From JAVEDQ01 sp963783105 (lineage in GTDB: Bacteria > Actinomycetota > Actinomycetes > Frankiales > Frankiaceae), in assembly GCA_963783105.1 (NCBI GenBank), contig CAWAMI010000007.1:682001-746000 (forward strand): 64,000 bases of DNA. Reading direction: 5' to 3'. The notes beneath the pieces are model-generated. The model saw only the letters and a program-made list of their open reading frames with translations. It had not been told where the DNA came from and ran no database searches. The translations under genes were made by a program, and so were the position numbers. This document shows, in pieces, positions 33,049-41,932 of the stretch. How positions within the stretch are numbered: position 1 is the stretch's first letter; every line of letters starts with the position of its first letter.

Positions 33049-33602
33049 GACGACGCCGGTGCGCCTACTGCCGTTCCCAGCGGCAGTAGGCGCACCGCCG
33101 TCCGGACGGGACGCAGCGGGTCCAGGTAGGTAGACCCGCGTCGCACGCCCCAGTGCAGGCAGGCGCGACCGGGTGCCGCCGGGCAGCCGGGATGTCCCGG
33201 CAGCAGCGAACCGAGCGGCGTCCCGGCGTCCACGCGCTGGCCGGCGCGCACGGCCGGCGCCACCGGCTCGTAGCTGAAGCGCAGCCCGTTCGCGTCCAGC
33301 GACACCACCAGCCGGCCGGCAACCGGTCCGGCGAAGCGGACGATCCCGGCTGCCGGAGCGCCCACCGGTGCACCGGCCGGGGCACCCAGGTCGACGCCGC
33401 GATGCCCCGGCCCGTACGGCGTCGCCGGCGCGGCGAAGGGGTGAAGCACCTCCAGCGGGCGTGGGAACGGCGTCGCCCATCGCGCGGATGCAGGCGCTGC
33501 GGTCGCGACGGACCCGAGCCTCATCGAGGGTGGTTGCGGTGTCGGCGTCAGCAGCGGGGTCATGAGCAGGATCAGCACCAGCGGGACCAGGCGGCGGCTC
33601 AC
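32871..33602 (-). CDS. M23 family metallopeptidase (LytM-like)
   Basis: About 243 aa: signal-like N-terminus (SRRLVPLVLILLMTPLL), then a LytM domain with HRGVDLGAPAG (HxxxD zinc ligands) and CLHWGVRRG (final His), which would cleave peptidoglycan cross-links or act as an amidase activator. The domain ends near LDPLRPV; after VRLLPLGTAVGAP the frame reads through the hairpin and the tandem repeat for about 60 low-complexity residues, overlapping the plus-strand membrane gene by 178 bp. The natural stop may have been lost. GTG 33602 is the likely start, GTG 33647 an alternative. A peptidase gene between whiG and rpsB is also typical of Streptomyces. Confidence 0.8.
   Translation of the reverse strand: MSRRLVPLVLILLMTPLLTPTPQPPSMRLGSVATAAPASARWATPFPRPLEVLHPFAAPATPYGPGHRGVDLGAPAGAPVGAPAAGIVRFAGPVAGRLVVSLDANGLRFSYEPVAPAVRAGQRVDAGTPLGSLLPGHPGCPAAPGRACLHWGVRRGSTYLDPLRPVRTAVRLLPLGTAVGAPASSYSIDSTATLRSASRSGSLSDFALRSASLSDFALRSASLSDFALRSASLSAHTSATSAT
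32903..32992 (+). repeat. Three exact 30-bp tandem repeats
   Basis: Unit AGAGCGAAGCGGAGCGGAGC plus GCGAAGTCGG occurs three times in a row without mismatch (32903-32932, 32933-32962, 32963-32992) and starts a fourth. Open in frame on both strands: it encodes ESEAERSAKS on plus and SDFALRSASL on minus. Confidence 0.95.
33057..33097. terminator. Strong bidirectional hairpin
   Basis: Perfect 17-bp inverted repeat CGGTGCGCCTACTGCCG and its complement with a 7-base loop (TTCCCAG), 9 bases after the stop of the plus-strand membrane gene. On the minus strand it lies inside the M23 frame, near where the peptidase domain ends. Confidence 0.8.
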
Positions 33603-33779
33603 GGTGGTGAGGGTGGACCGGAACCGCCGACGGCCGGGCCTCGTCACAGGCGACGGTGGACAACCGTCTTGTGTCCACAGCCGCTTCGCCGCCGACGCTC
33701 CGGGAGAGTCGATGACCTTCGGCTCTTGGCGTCCCGATGATCGTCGCGAACCCTGGATGTGGAGGGAGGTCGCATCGCC

Positions 33780-34730
33780 GTGGCACGCACCGCACTGCGC
33801 ACCGAGGGTCTGTCGAAGAGGTTCGGAGACGTCTGGGCGCTCCGGGACCTCGATCTGGAGGTGGCGCCGGGGGAGGTCGTGGGCTACCTCGGGCCGAACG
33901 GCGCGGGCAAGACCACGACCCTGCGCCTCCTGCTCGGCCTGCTGCGCCCGACCGCCGGCCGGGCCGAGATCTTCGGCCTCGACTCCGAGCGGCAGACGGT
34001 CGAAGCCCACCGGCGGCTCGCCTACGTTCCCGGCGAGGCCAGCCTGTGGCCGTCGCTGACCGGCGAGGAGACGCTGCACCTGCTCGGACGCGTGCAGGGA
34101 CACGTCGACCCCGCCTACCGCGACGAGCTGGTCGACCGGTTCGCCTTCGACCCCTCGAAGAAGGTCCGCGCCTACTCGAAGGGCAACCGGCAGAAGCTGA
34201 TCCTCATCGCCGCGTTGATGTGCCGTCCCGACCTGCTCCTGCTCGACGAGCCGACCAGCGGCCTGGATCCCCTGATGGAACAGGCCTTCCGCACCTGCGT
34301 GCGGGAGGCGAAGGAGCGCGGACAGGCCGTGTTCCTCTCCTCGCACATCCTCAGCGAGGTCGAGGCCGTGTGCGACCGGGTCGGCATCCTGCGGGCGGGT
34401 CGGCTGGTCGAGACGGGGACGTTGGCCGAGCTCCGCCACCTGTCGGCGCTGACGGTGGAGGCGACGTTCGAGGGCCCGGCGCCGGACGTGTCCCGGGTGC
34501 CCGGGGTCAGCGGGGCGCACGTCGAGGGGCGGGTGCTCGAGTGCCAGGTGCGCGGATCCGTCGAGCCGTTGCTCACGGTGCTCGCGTCCGCCGGCGTCCA
34601 CCAGCTGCTGAGCCGCGAACCGTCGCTGGAGGAGCTGTTCCTCGCGCACTACGGCGCGACCGCCGAGCCCGGGACGGCGACCGACGAGCCCGGGACCGGC
34701 ACCGCGAGCGAGTTCTCGCGTGTCGGTTGA
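33780..34730 (+). CDS. ABC transporter ATP-binding protein
   Basis: 316-aa ATPase of an ABC-2 export system. Walker A GPNGAGKTT, Q-loop region AYVPGEASLWPSL, signature YSKGNRQKL, Walker B LLLLDEPTSGLDP and switch His in FLSSHILSEVEA. A C-terminal about 90-residue extension follows, as in drug/antibiotic exporter ATPases (DrrA-like). GTG 33780 has GGAGGGAGG 10 bases upstream; GTG 33759 is a less likely start. It overlaps the permease gene by 11 bases, so both subunits are coupled. Substrate unknown. Confidence 0.9.
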   Translation: MARTALRTEGLSKRFGDVWALRDLDLEVAPGEVVGYLGPNGAGKTTTLRLLLGLLRPTAGRAEIFGLDSERQTVEAHRRLAYVPGEASLWPSLTGEETLHLLGRVQGHVDPAYRDELVDRFAFDPSKKVRAYSKGNRQKLILIAALMCRPDLLLLDEPTSGLDPLMEQAFRTCVREAKERGQAVFLSSHILSEVEAVCDRVGILRAGRLVETGTLAELRHLSALTVEATFEGPAPDVSRVPGVSGAHVEGRVLECQVRGSVEPLLTVLASAGVHQLLSREPSLEELFLAHYGATAEPGTATDEPGTGTASEFSRVG

Positions 34731-36381
34731 GGCCCTGCACCGGCCGGTGCCCGGGCGAACGGTCCGCGCGAGCCGCCGGCCGGGCCTGGTCGTGCTGTCG
34801 GTCACCGCGCGGCGGGCGATCCGCTCGGCGCTCGTCTGGGGCGCGGTCGCCGCCCTGTACCTGGCCTCATCCGCGCTCGGCTACGCCGGCACGTACACGA
34901 GCCCGGCCGAGCGGGCGACGCTGCAGCGGACGTTCGGCAGCAACCCGGGCGTCAACGCCATCATCGGGCCGGCGCACTCCATCGACACCGTCGCCGGCTT
35001 CACCGCCTGGCGCAGCCTGGGTGTGCTGAGCATCGTCGGCGCCGTCTGGGGCCTGCTGCTGTCCACCCGCCTGCTGCGCGGTGAGGAGGAGGCGTTCCGT
35101 TGGGAGATGCTGCTGGCCGGTGCGACGACCCGACGCGGCGCCACCGCGCAGGCGCTGCTCGGGCTGGGCGCGGGGCTGGCCGTCCTCTGGGCGCTGCCCG
35201 CCGCGGTCACCGCGCTGGTCGGTCGCTCCTCCGACGTCGGCTTCTCCGTCACGGCCTCGCTGTTCGACGCGCTCGCGTCCGTCTGCGGCGCGGCCGTGTT
35301 CCTCGCGGTCGGGGCCCTGACCAGCCAGCTGGCGGCGACGCGGCGCCTCGCCGCCGGCTACGCCGCCGCCACACTCGGACTGAGCTATGCGCTCCGGATG
35401 GTCGCCGACTCCGGCGCCCACCTCGGCTGGCTCCGCTGGATCTCGCCGCTCGGGTGGGCCGAGCAGGCCCGCCCGCTCACGGGCTCCCGCCCGCTCGCCC
35501 TGCTGCCCGTGCTGGGGCTGGTGGCCGTGCTGGTCGTCGTGACCCTCCGCTTGGCCGGCGGCCGGGATCTCGGCGCCAGCAGCCTGCCCGACCGGTCTCG
35601 GGCCGTCGCGCGCACCACGCTGCTCGGCGGTCCGCTGGGATTGTCCGCCCGACTGCTCCGGCCCTCCGTGCTCGGCTGGCTCGTCGGGGTGGGCGCGATC
35701 AGCCTGCTGCTGGGCCTGGTGTCGAAGTCGGCGGGTCAGGCGATCGCGGACTCCCCGAGCTTCGCCTCCACCCTCGCCAAGCTCGGGGTCAGCGGAGCCG
35801 GGGCCACGGTCTACCTCGGCGTCGGCTTCCTCATGGTGGCGCTGCTCGCCGCGCTCGTCGCCGCCGCGCAGGTGGCGGCCGCGCGGGACGAGGAGGCCTC
35901 GGGGCGCCTGGAGCAGCTGCTCGTCCGTCCCGTGTCCCGGCTCCGCTGGCTGGCCGGCCGGTTGGTACTCGCTCTCCTCGCCCTGGGGCTGGTCGGGCTG
36001 ACCGCGGCGACGGGGGCCTGGGCGGGGGCGGCCTCCCAGCACGCCGGCGTCGGGTTCGGGCGTCTGCTGGAGGCCGGCGTGAACGTGCTGGCGCCCGCGG
36101 CGGTCGTCCTCGGCGCCGGCGTCCTCGCACTCGGCCTCCGCCCGCGCGCGATCGGAGTGGTCACCTACGGGCTGGTCGCCTGGTCGTTCCTGGTGGAGAT
36201 CCTCGGCGGCGTGGTGCAGGCCGATCACTGGTTGCTCGACACCTCGCTGTTCCACCACATGTCGGCCGCACCGGCTCTGCCTCCCGACTGGGGCACCGAC
36301 CTCGTCCTGCTCGCGCTGGCCGCGGCGACCGCCGCCGTCGGAGCGATCGCCTTGGCCCGTCGTGACCTGGTCGGGGAGTGA
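34720..36381 (+). CDS. ABC exporter permease (polyketide-antibiotic exporter type)
   Basis: 553-aa membrane protein with about 12 predicted helices in two similar halves (a first set from residue about 25 to 285 and a second from about 310 to 545), each with a periplasmic loop. Large ABC-2 permeases of this kind are annotated as exporters of polyketide antibiotics. Repeated motif-like stretches occur after the first helix pairs (RLLRGEEEAFRWEMLLAGATTRR and AARDEEASGRLEQLLVRPVSRLR), supporting internal duplication. GTG start overlaps the ATPase gene. The substrate is not predictable. This pair is not part of the usual core gene order. Confidence 0.85.
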   Translation: MSVEALHRPVPGRTVRASRRPGLVVLSVTARRAIRSALVWGAVAALYLASSALGYAGTYTSPAERATLQRTFGSNPGVNAIIGPAHSIDTVAGFTAWRSLGVLSIVGAVWGLLLSTRLLRGEEEAFRWEMLLAGATTRRGATAQALLGLGAGLAVLWALPAAVTALVGRSSDVGFSVTASLFDALASVCGAAVFLAVGALTSQLAATRRLAAGYAAATLGLSYALRMVADSGAHLGWLRWISPLGWAEQARPLTGSRPLALLPVLGLVAVLVVVTLRLAGGRDLGASSLPDRSRAVARTTLLGGPLGLSARLLRPSVLGWLVGVGAISLLLGLVSKSAGQAIADSPSFASTLAKLGVSGAGATVYLGVGFLMVALLAALVAAAQVAAARDEEASGRLEQLLVRPVSRLRWLAGRLVLALLALGLVGLTAATGAWAGAASQHAGVGFGRLLEAGVNVLAPAAVVLGAGVLALGLRPRAIGVVTYGLVAWSFLVEILGGVVQADHWLLDTSLFHHMSAAPALPPDWGTDLVLLALAAATAAVGAIALARRDLVGE

Positions 36382-36406
36382 AACCGGCCGGCGAGCGAGC
36401 CGGAGG

Positions 36407-36412
36407 TAGGCT
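36407..36412 (+). promoter_or_regulatory. Candidate -10 box of the rpsB operon
   Basis: TAGGCT about 164 bases before rpsB. The resulting leader contains a CCCCGG/CCGGGG hairpin around 36481-36501, which might take part in S2 autoregulation, but this is inference. Confidence 0.35.
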
Positions 36413-36575
36413 GGGCCCAGCGACCTGACTCGTCGGGTCGACTTCGCACGCCCGCTGACATGGGCAAGCCGCACATCGGTCCCCGGATCTTCGACCCGGG
36501 GCAGCGGTACCCCAGGGCGTCAGGGTCCCGGCCGACCGGCACGGGGCGACAACCGAGTCCAGGAGGAACGACGCC

Positions 36576-37586
36576 ATGGCCGTCGTCACCATGCGCCAGA
36601 TGCTGGAGGCCGGGGTCCACTTCGGTCACCAGACCAAGCGCTGGAACCCCAAGATGAAGCGCTACATCTTCACCGAGCGCAACGGCATCTACATCATCGA
36701 CCTGCGGCAGACGCTCGACTACGTCGACCGCGCCTACGACTTCGTCAAGGAGACGGTCGCCCACGGCGGTTCGATCCTGTTCATCGGGACGAAGAAGCAG
36801 GCCCAGGAGGCCATCGCCGAGCAGGCGACCCGGGTTGGCATGCCGTACGTCAAGGAGCGCTGGCTGGGCGGCATGCTCACCAACTTCCAGACGGTCTACA
36901 AGCGGCTGCAGCGCCTCAAGGAGCTCGAGGAGCTCGAGGCCACGGGCGGCGGCGACACCGTGCGGACCAAGAAGGAAGCGCTCGTCCTTTCCCGCGAGAA
37001 GGCGAAGCTCGAGCGCACCCTCGGCGGTATCCGCGACATGCAGCGCACCCCGAGCGCGGTGTGGATCGTCGACACCAAGAAGGAGCACATCGCCGTCGGT
37101 GAGGCCCGCAAGCTGGGCATCCCGGTCGTCGCGATCCTCGACACCAACTGCGACCCGGACGAGGTCGACTACAAGGTCCCCGGCAACGACGACGCGATCC
37201 GCAGTGCCACGCTGCTCACCCGCGTCATCGCCGACGCCGTCGCCGAGGGCCTCATGGCCCGTGCGGGCGTCAACGGCGACGGGGCGAAGCCCGACATCGG
37301 CGGCGACGAGCCGCTCGCCGAGTGGGAGCAGCAGCTCATCAGCGGCGACGCGCCCGCACCCGAGGCGGCCGCTGCTGACGCTCCCGCTGCTGACGCCCCC
37401 GCGTCGGCCGCGCCCGCATCGGACGCACCCGCCGACGCACCTGCCGACGCACCTGCCGCTCCCGCCTCCGAGGGCACACCGGGCGTGCCCGCCGAGGTCG
37501 ACCCCGCCGTCGGCGAGGTCGGCGGCGCGGGCTGGTCGACGGACTCCTCCACCGAGACGCCCGCGCCGACGCCGGACGCCTCCTGA
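36576..37586 (+). CDS. rpsB: 30S ribosomal protein S2
   Basis: 336-aa small-subunit protein. Standard core (MRQMLEAGVHFGHQTKRWNPKM, GTKKQAQEAI, ERWLGGMLTNFQT, VDTKKEHIAVGEA, ILDTNCDPDEVDY), then an extra about 85-residue Ala/Pro/Asp tail with repeats of PADA, giving a protein about 60-80 residues longer than many homologues. Strong AGGAGG about 8 bases before ATG 36576. First gene of the rpsB-tsf pair; its long leader suggests translational control. Confidence 0.96.
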   Translation: MAVVTMRQMLEAGVHFGHQTKRWNPKMKRYIFTERNGIYIIDLRQTLDYVDRAYDFVKETVAHGGSILFIGTKKQAQEAIAEQATRVGMPYVKERWLGGMLTNFQTVYKRLQRLKELEELEATGGGDTVRTKKEALVLSREKAKLERTLGGIRDMQRTPSAVWIVDTKKEHIAVGEARKLGIPVVAILDTNCDPDEVDYKVPGNDDAIRSATLLTRVIADAVAEGLMARAGVNGDGAKPDIGGDEPLAEWEQQLISGDAPAPEAAAADAPAADAPASAAPASDAPADAPADAPAAPASEGTPGVPAEVDPAVGEVGGAGWSTDSSTETPAPTPDAS

Positions 37587-37636
37587 CCCGAACCCCCATC
37601 GATATCTGACAGCCACATCACGAGGAAGAGATCCCC

Positions 37637-38458
37637 ATGGCTGAGGTCACCGCGACCCTCATCAAGAAGGTTCGCGAGATCACCGGCGCCGGCATGAGCG
37701 ACGTCAAGAAGGCACTCGTCGAGGCGGACGGCAACGAGGCACTCGCCGTCGAGGAGCTGCGCAAGAGGGGTGCCGCCAAGGCGATCAAGCGTGGCGCCGA
37801 GCGGACCACCTCCAACGGACTCATCGCGGCCGCCGAGGGCGCCATGATCGAGCTCGCGTGCGAGACCGACTTCGTCGCCAAGAACGAGCAGTTCCAGTCG
37901 CTCGCCACCGACATCGTCGCGCACGCCGCCAAGACGCGCACCGGTGACGTCGAGACCCTGCTCGGCGAGAAGCTCCAGGACGGCAAGACCGTGCAGGAGA
38001 ACATCACCGACATGCAGGCCGTGCTCGGCGAGAAGCTCGAGCTGCGCCGGGTCGCCGTCTTCGACGGTCAGGTCGCGTCCTACATGCACCGCCGGGCGAC
38101 CGACCTGCCGCCGCAGATCGGCGTGCTCGTCGAGTTCGAGGGCGGCGACGAGTCCGCGGCCCGTAGCGCGGCGATGCAGGTCAGCGCCATGCGGGCGCAG
38201 TACCTGTCCCGCGACGAGGTGCCGGGCGACGTGGTCGAGAACGAGCGCCGCATCGCCGAGGCGACGGCCCGCGAGGAGGGCAAGCCGGAGCAGGCACTGC
38301 CGAAGATCGTCGAGGGTCGCGTCACCGGCTTCTACAAGGACGTCGTGCTGCTCGACCAGGCGCACGTGCAGGACAACAAGAAGTCGGTGAAGCAGGTGCT
38401 CGACGCCGCCGGCGTCAGCATCAAGCGCTTCGCCCGCTTCGAGGTCGGGAGCGCCTGA
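37637..38458 (+). CDS. tsf: Elongation factor Ts
   Basis: 273-aa nucleotide-exchange factor that recharges EF-Tu with GTP. It has the N-terminal UBA-like ALIKKVREITGAGMSDVKKAL-type region, the ACETDFVAKNEQF motif that contacts EF-Tu, and dimerisation core segments ending RFARFEVG. ATG at 37637 with AGGAAGAG upstream, 50 bases after rpsB. A strong hairpin follows 33 bases after the stop, so transcription may end or attenuate here before pyrH. Confidence 0.96.
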   Translation: MAEVTATLIKKVREITGAGMSDVKKALVEADGNEALAVEELRKRGAAKAIKRGAERTTSNGLIAAAEGAMIELACETDFVAKNEQFQSLATDIVAHAAKTRTGDVETLLGEKLQDGKTVQENITDMQAVLGEKLELRRVAVFDGQVASYMHRRATDLPPQIGVLVEFEGGDESAARSAAMQVSAMRAQYLSRDEVPGDVVENERRIAEATAREEGKPEQALPKIVEGRVTGFYKDVVLLDQAHVQDNKKSVKQVLDAAGVSIKRFARFEVGSA

Positions 38459-38491
38459 GGCCCTCCGCCGCTGCAAACCGGCACCGACGTC

Positions 38492-38532
38492 CGCGAAGGG
38501 GCCGTTCCGTTTGACGGGACGGTCCCTTCGCG
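38492..38532 (+). terminator. Hairpin between tsf and pyrH
   Basis: 18-bp stem (left arm 38492-38509, right arm 38515-38532) with two G-T wobble pairs and a TTTGA loop. No T run. Likely terminator of rpsB-tsf or an attenuator for pyrH-frr. Confidence 0.65.
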
Positions 38533-38594
38533 CGTGGAAGACTGCGAACTGCGCCGTCCCACCTTCGTCCACTGCCCGCCCGGAGGAGCTGCCC

Positions 38595-39368
38595 GTGACC
38601 CTCGACCAGCCTGCCGAGGCGCCCCGCTGGAGCCGGGTGCTGCTCAAGCTCTCGGGCGAGGCGTTCGCCGGGGGAGAGCCGCTCGGCATCGACCCGACGA
38701 CCGTGGCCACGATCGCCCGGCAGATCGCCGAGGTCGTCCGCAGCGGGGTGCAGGTGGCCGTCGTGGTCGGCGGCGGCAACATGTTCCGCGGGCAGGCGCT
38801 GGCCGAACGCGGCATGGACCGCGCGAGGGCGGACTACATGGGCATGCTCGGCACCGTCGTCAACTGCCTCGCCCTGCAGGACTTCCTGGAGCGCGAGGGC
38901 ATCAAGACGCGCGTGCAGACCGCCATCTCGATGGGCCAGGTCGCCGAGCCGTACCTGCCGCTGCGCGCCATCCGGCACCTCGAGAAGGGGCGGGTGGTGA
39001 TCTTCGGAGCCGGGCTCGGGGCCCCCTTCTTCTCCACCGACACGACGGCGGCGCAGCGCGCGCTCGAGGTCAAGGCGCAGGCCGTGCTCAAGGCGACCAA
39101 GGTCGACGGCGTCTACGACTCCGACCCCGCCCGCAACCCCGACGCGGTGAAGTTCGACGAGCTGACCTACAACGAGGTGCTGCTCCGCGGCCTGAAGGTC
39201 ATGGACGCGACAGCGATCAGCCTCTGCATGGACAATGCGATGCCCATCGTGGTCTTCGACCTACTGACCGACGGCAACATCTCCAAGGCGGTCCGCGGTG
39301 AGAAGATCGGCACCGTCGTGACGGCCGACGATGCGACGGAGGGGCCGGCGGCTCGGGAAGACCGATGA
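38595..39368 (+). CDS. pyrH: UMP kinase
   Basis: 257-aa hexameric kinase making UDP from UMP. Motifs: VLLKLSGEAFAGG, VVVGGGNMFRG, DYMGMLGTVVNCLAL, GAGLGAPFFSTDT and KVDGVYDSDPARNPDA. GTG 38595 is preceded by GGAGGAG 8 bases upstream; upstream ATG 38511 lies in the terminator loop and adds unsupported residues, so it was rejected. frr follows after 16 bases. UTP-regulated enzyme; the link with frr is universal. Confidence 0.95.
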   Translation: MTLDQPAEAPRWSRVLLKLSGEAFAGGEPLGIDPTTVATIARQIAEVVRSGVQVAVVVGGGNMFRGQALAERGMDRARADYMGMLGTVVNCLALQDFLEREGIKTRVQTAISMGQVAEPYLPLRAIRHLEKGRVVIFGAGLGAPFFSTDTTAAQRALEVKAQAVLKATKVDGVYDSDPARNPDAVKFDELTYNEVLLRGLKVMDATAISLCMDNAMPIVVFDLLTDGNISKAVRGEKIGTVVTADDATEGPAAREDR

Positions 39369-39384
39369 GGCGGGAAGGACGAGC

Positions 39385-39942
39385 GTGATCGACGACGAAC
39401 TCCTCGAGGCCGAGGAGAAGATGGAAAAGGCGGTCGGCGTGGCGAAGGACGAGTTCGCCGCGATCCGGACCGGCCGGGTGACGCCCGCGATGTTCTCGCG
39501 CATCGTGGTCGACTACTACGGGGCGATGACGCCGGTGAACCAGCTGGCCTCGTTCACCGTCCCGGAGCCGCGGATGGTGCTCGTCTCGCCCTACGACAAG
39601 GGCTCGCTGGCCGCCGTCGAGAAGGCGATCCGCGACTCGGACCTCGGCGTCAACCCGTCCAACGACGGCAGCATCATCCGGTGCATCTTCCCCGAGCTCT
39701 CCGAGCAGCGCCGGAAGGACCTCGTGAAGGTCGCCCGCACCAAGGCGGAGGAGGCGCGGGTCAGCGTCCGGAGCATCCGCCGGCACGCCATGGATCGGCT
39801 GAACAAGATCCAGAAGGACGGCGAGGCCGGCGAGGACGACGTGCGCCGCGCGGAGAAGGACCTCGAGGGCACCACCCACGGCTACGTCCACCAGATCGAC
39901 GAGCTGCTGAGGAGCAAGGAGTCCGAACTGCTCGAGGTCTGA
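39385..39942 (+). CDS. frr: Ribosome recycling factor
   Basis: 185-aa tRNA-shaped factor that splits post-termination ribosomes with EF-G. It shows the long helical start (DELLEAEEKMEKAV), FAAIRTGRVTPAMFSRIVVDYYG, LVSPYDKGSLAAVEKAI, and the final coiled helices with RRHAMDRLNKIQKDGEAGEDD. GTG 39385 has GGAAGGA upstream; the in-frame ATG at 39331 lies inside pyrH and was rejected. cdsA starts 14 bases after the stop. Confidence 0.95.
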   Translation: MIDDELLEAEEKMEKAVGVAKDEFAAIRTGRVTPAMFSRIVVDYYGAMTPVNQLASFTVPEPRMVLVSPYDKGSLAAVEKAIRDSDLGVNPSNDGSIIRCIFPELSEQRRKDLVKVARTKAEEARVSVRSIRRHAMDRLNKIQKDGEAGEDDVRRAEKDLEGTTHGYVHQIDELLRSKESELLEV

Positions 39943-39956
39943 GCGGTCCTTCCCCG

Positions 39957-40814
39957 ATGTCGACGAGCAGCGATACATCGATGAGCACGGCTGCCCCGAA
40001 CAAGACCGGCCGGGCCGGGCGCGACCTGCCGGCGGCGATCGCCGTCGGCGTCACGCTCGCCGCGTTGATCCTGCTGACGGTCTACACCGTCCGGGTCGTC
40101 TGGATCGGCGTGATCTGCGCCGCCGTCACCGTCGGCACCTACGAACTGGTCCGCGCGCTGCACACGGCCGGGCTACGGGTCCCGATGGTGCCGCTGCTGG
40201 TCGCGGCGCCGGTGATGCCCGCCGTCGCCTACGCCCAGGGCGCGCAGGCGTTGGCCGCCTCCGCCCTGCTCGCCGTCTTCGTCGCCGTCGCGTGGCGCAT
40301 CCTCGAACCCGCGGTCCCCCTGCTGCGCGACCTCGCCGCGTCGGCGTTCGTCGTGGTCTACGTCGGTTTCCTGGCGGGCTTCGCCGCCCTGATGTCGATG
40401 CCCAGCGACGGCCCCCGCCGGGTGACGATCTTCGTCGCCGTGACCGTGGCCAGCGACATCGGCGGCTACGCCGCCGGCGTGCTCTCCGGCGGCCGGCACA
40501 AGATGGCGCCCAGCGTCTCGCCGGGCAAGTCGTGGGAGGGTCTCGCCGGTTCGATCGTGGTCTGCTCGCTGGTCGGCGGCATCCTGTTCCCGACCCTGCT
40601 CGAGGACGGTTCGGTCGGCACCGGCATCCTGTTCGGTCTCGCCACCGTGGCGACGGCGACGTTCGGCGACCTCGGCGAGTCGATGCTCAAGCGCGACATG
40701 GGCATCAAGGACATGGGCAACCTGCTGCCCGGTCACGGCGGGCTCATGGACCGGCTGGACTCGCTGCTGACGACGGCGCCGGTCGCCTGGCTGCTCCTCA
40801 CGGCGTTCGCCTGA
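39957..40814 (+). CDS. cdsA: Phosphatidate cytidylyltransferase CdsA
   Basis: 285-aa membrane enzyme making CDP-diacylglycerol, the precursor of all phospholipids including PI. About 7-8 hydrophobic helices and the CdsA signature SMLKRDMGIKDMGNLLPGHGG followed by MDRLD near the C-terminus, with PGKSWEG upstream. ATG 39957; ATG 39981 is an alternative. Positioned between frr and rlmN as in other actinobacteria. Confidence 0.94.
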   Translation: MSTSSDTSMSTAAPNKTGRAGRDLPAAIAVGVTLAALILLTVYTVRVVWIGVICAAVTVGTYELVRALHTAGLRVPMVPLLVAAPVMPAVAYAQGAQALAASALLAVFVAVAWRILEPAVPLLRDLAASAFVVVYVGFLAGFAALMSMPSDGPRRVTIFVAVTVASDIGGYAAGVLSGGRHKMAPSVSPGKSWEGLAGSIVVCSLVGGILFPTLLEDGSVGTGILFGLATVATATFGDLGESMLKRDMGIKDMGNLLPGHGGLMDRLDSLLTTAPVAWLLLTAFA

Positions 40815-40818
40815 GACA

Positions 40819-41922
40819 ATGGCAGGCGCGATGTCCTCTCTTCCGTTGCTCGATACGCCCCGCGGCCGGGTCAAGCCGCCCCGGCACCTGGCCGACCTGA
40901 CGATGGCCGAGCGGCGGCAGGCGCTGACCGACCTCGGGGAGCGGGGCTTCCGGGCGGCTCAGCTCTCGCGGCACTACTTCACCAACCTGACAAGCGACCC
41001 GGCGAGCATGACCGACCTGCCCGCCGGGGACCGGGAGCGGCTGGCGAGCGCGCTGCTGCCGCCGCTGCTCACCCCGGTCCGCAGCGTGGCGTGCGACGGC
41101 GGGGCGACCCGGAAGACGCTGTGGCGGGCCTTCGACGGAACGCTGATCGAGGGCGTCCTGATGCGCTACCCGGGCCGGGCCACGGTGTGCGTCTCCAGCC
41201 AGGCCGGCTGCGGGATGGCCTGCCCGTTCTGCGCCACGGGCCAGGCGGGGCTGACCCGCAACCTGTCGACCGGCGAGATCGTCGACCAGGTCGTCGGCGC
41301 GGCCCGCGACGCCGCCGACATGGACGTGCGCGTCAGCAACGTCGTCTTCATGGGCATGGGCGAGCCGCTGGCCAACTACAACGCCGTACTCGGCGCGGTG
41401 CGGCGGCTCACGGATCCTCAACCCGACGGCCTCGGCCTGTCCCAGCGGTCGGTCACGGTCTCGACGGTCGGTGTCGTCCCAGGGATCCGCCGGCTGCTGG
41501 AGGAGGACCTGCAGGTCACGCTCGCGCTCAGCCTGCACGCCCCGGACGACGAGCTGCGCGACACCCTCGTGCCGATCAACCAGCGCTTCCCGGTCGCCGA
41601 GGTGCTCGACACCGCCTTCGGCTACGCCCGCGGCACCGGGCGGCGCCTGTCGATCGAGTACGCCCTGATGTCCGGCGTGAACGACCAGCCCGAGCGCGCC
41701 GACCTGCTGGCGGCCCGCCTGCGCGAGCGTGGTCGCCGGCTGGTGCACGTGAACCTCATCCCGCTGAACCCCACCCCGGGCAGCCCGTGGACCGCGAGCA
41801 CCCCGCAGGCCGAGCGCGAGTTCGTCCGCCGCCTGCGGGCCGCCGGCATCACGACGACGGTGCGCGACACCCGGGGGCGCGAGATCGCCGGCGCGTGCGG
41901 GCAGCTCGCCGCTACCGGATGA
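40819..41922 (+). CDS. rlmN: Dual-specificity 23S rRNA/tRNA methyltransferase RlmN
   Basis: 367-aa radical-SAM enzyme methylating C2 of A2503 in 23S rRNA and A37 in tRNAs. The CxxxCxxC iron-sulfur motif is CGMACPFCATG; other blocks are VFMGMGEPLANY, GLSQRSVTVSTVG, LSLHAPDDELRD, YALMSGVND and the second mechanistic Cys in GACGQL near the end. A GACAAT -10-like box at 40815-40820 suggests that ATG 40831 (MSSLPLL) could be the real start instead of ATG 40819. dxr begins 10 bases after the stop. Confidence 0.95.
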   Translation: MAGAMSSLPLLDTPRGRVKPPRHLADLTMAERRQALTDLGERGFRAAQLSRHYFTNLTSDPASMTDLPAGDRERLASALLPPLLTPVRSVACDGGATRKTLWRAFDGTLIEGVLMRYPGRATVCVSSQAGCGMACPFCATGQAGLTRNLSTGEIVDQVVGAARDAADMDVRVSNVVFMGMGEPLANYNAVLGAVRRLTDPQPDGLGLSQRSVTVSTVGVVPGIRRLLEEDLQVTLALSLHAPDDELRDTLVPINQRFPVAEVLDTAFGYARGTGRRLSIEYALMSGVNDQPERADLLAARLRERGRRLVHVNLIPLNPTPGSPWTASTPQAEREFVRRLRAAGITTTVRDTRGREIAGACGQLAATG

Positions 41923-41932
41923 CGCGGGCAGC

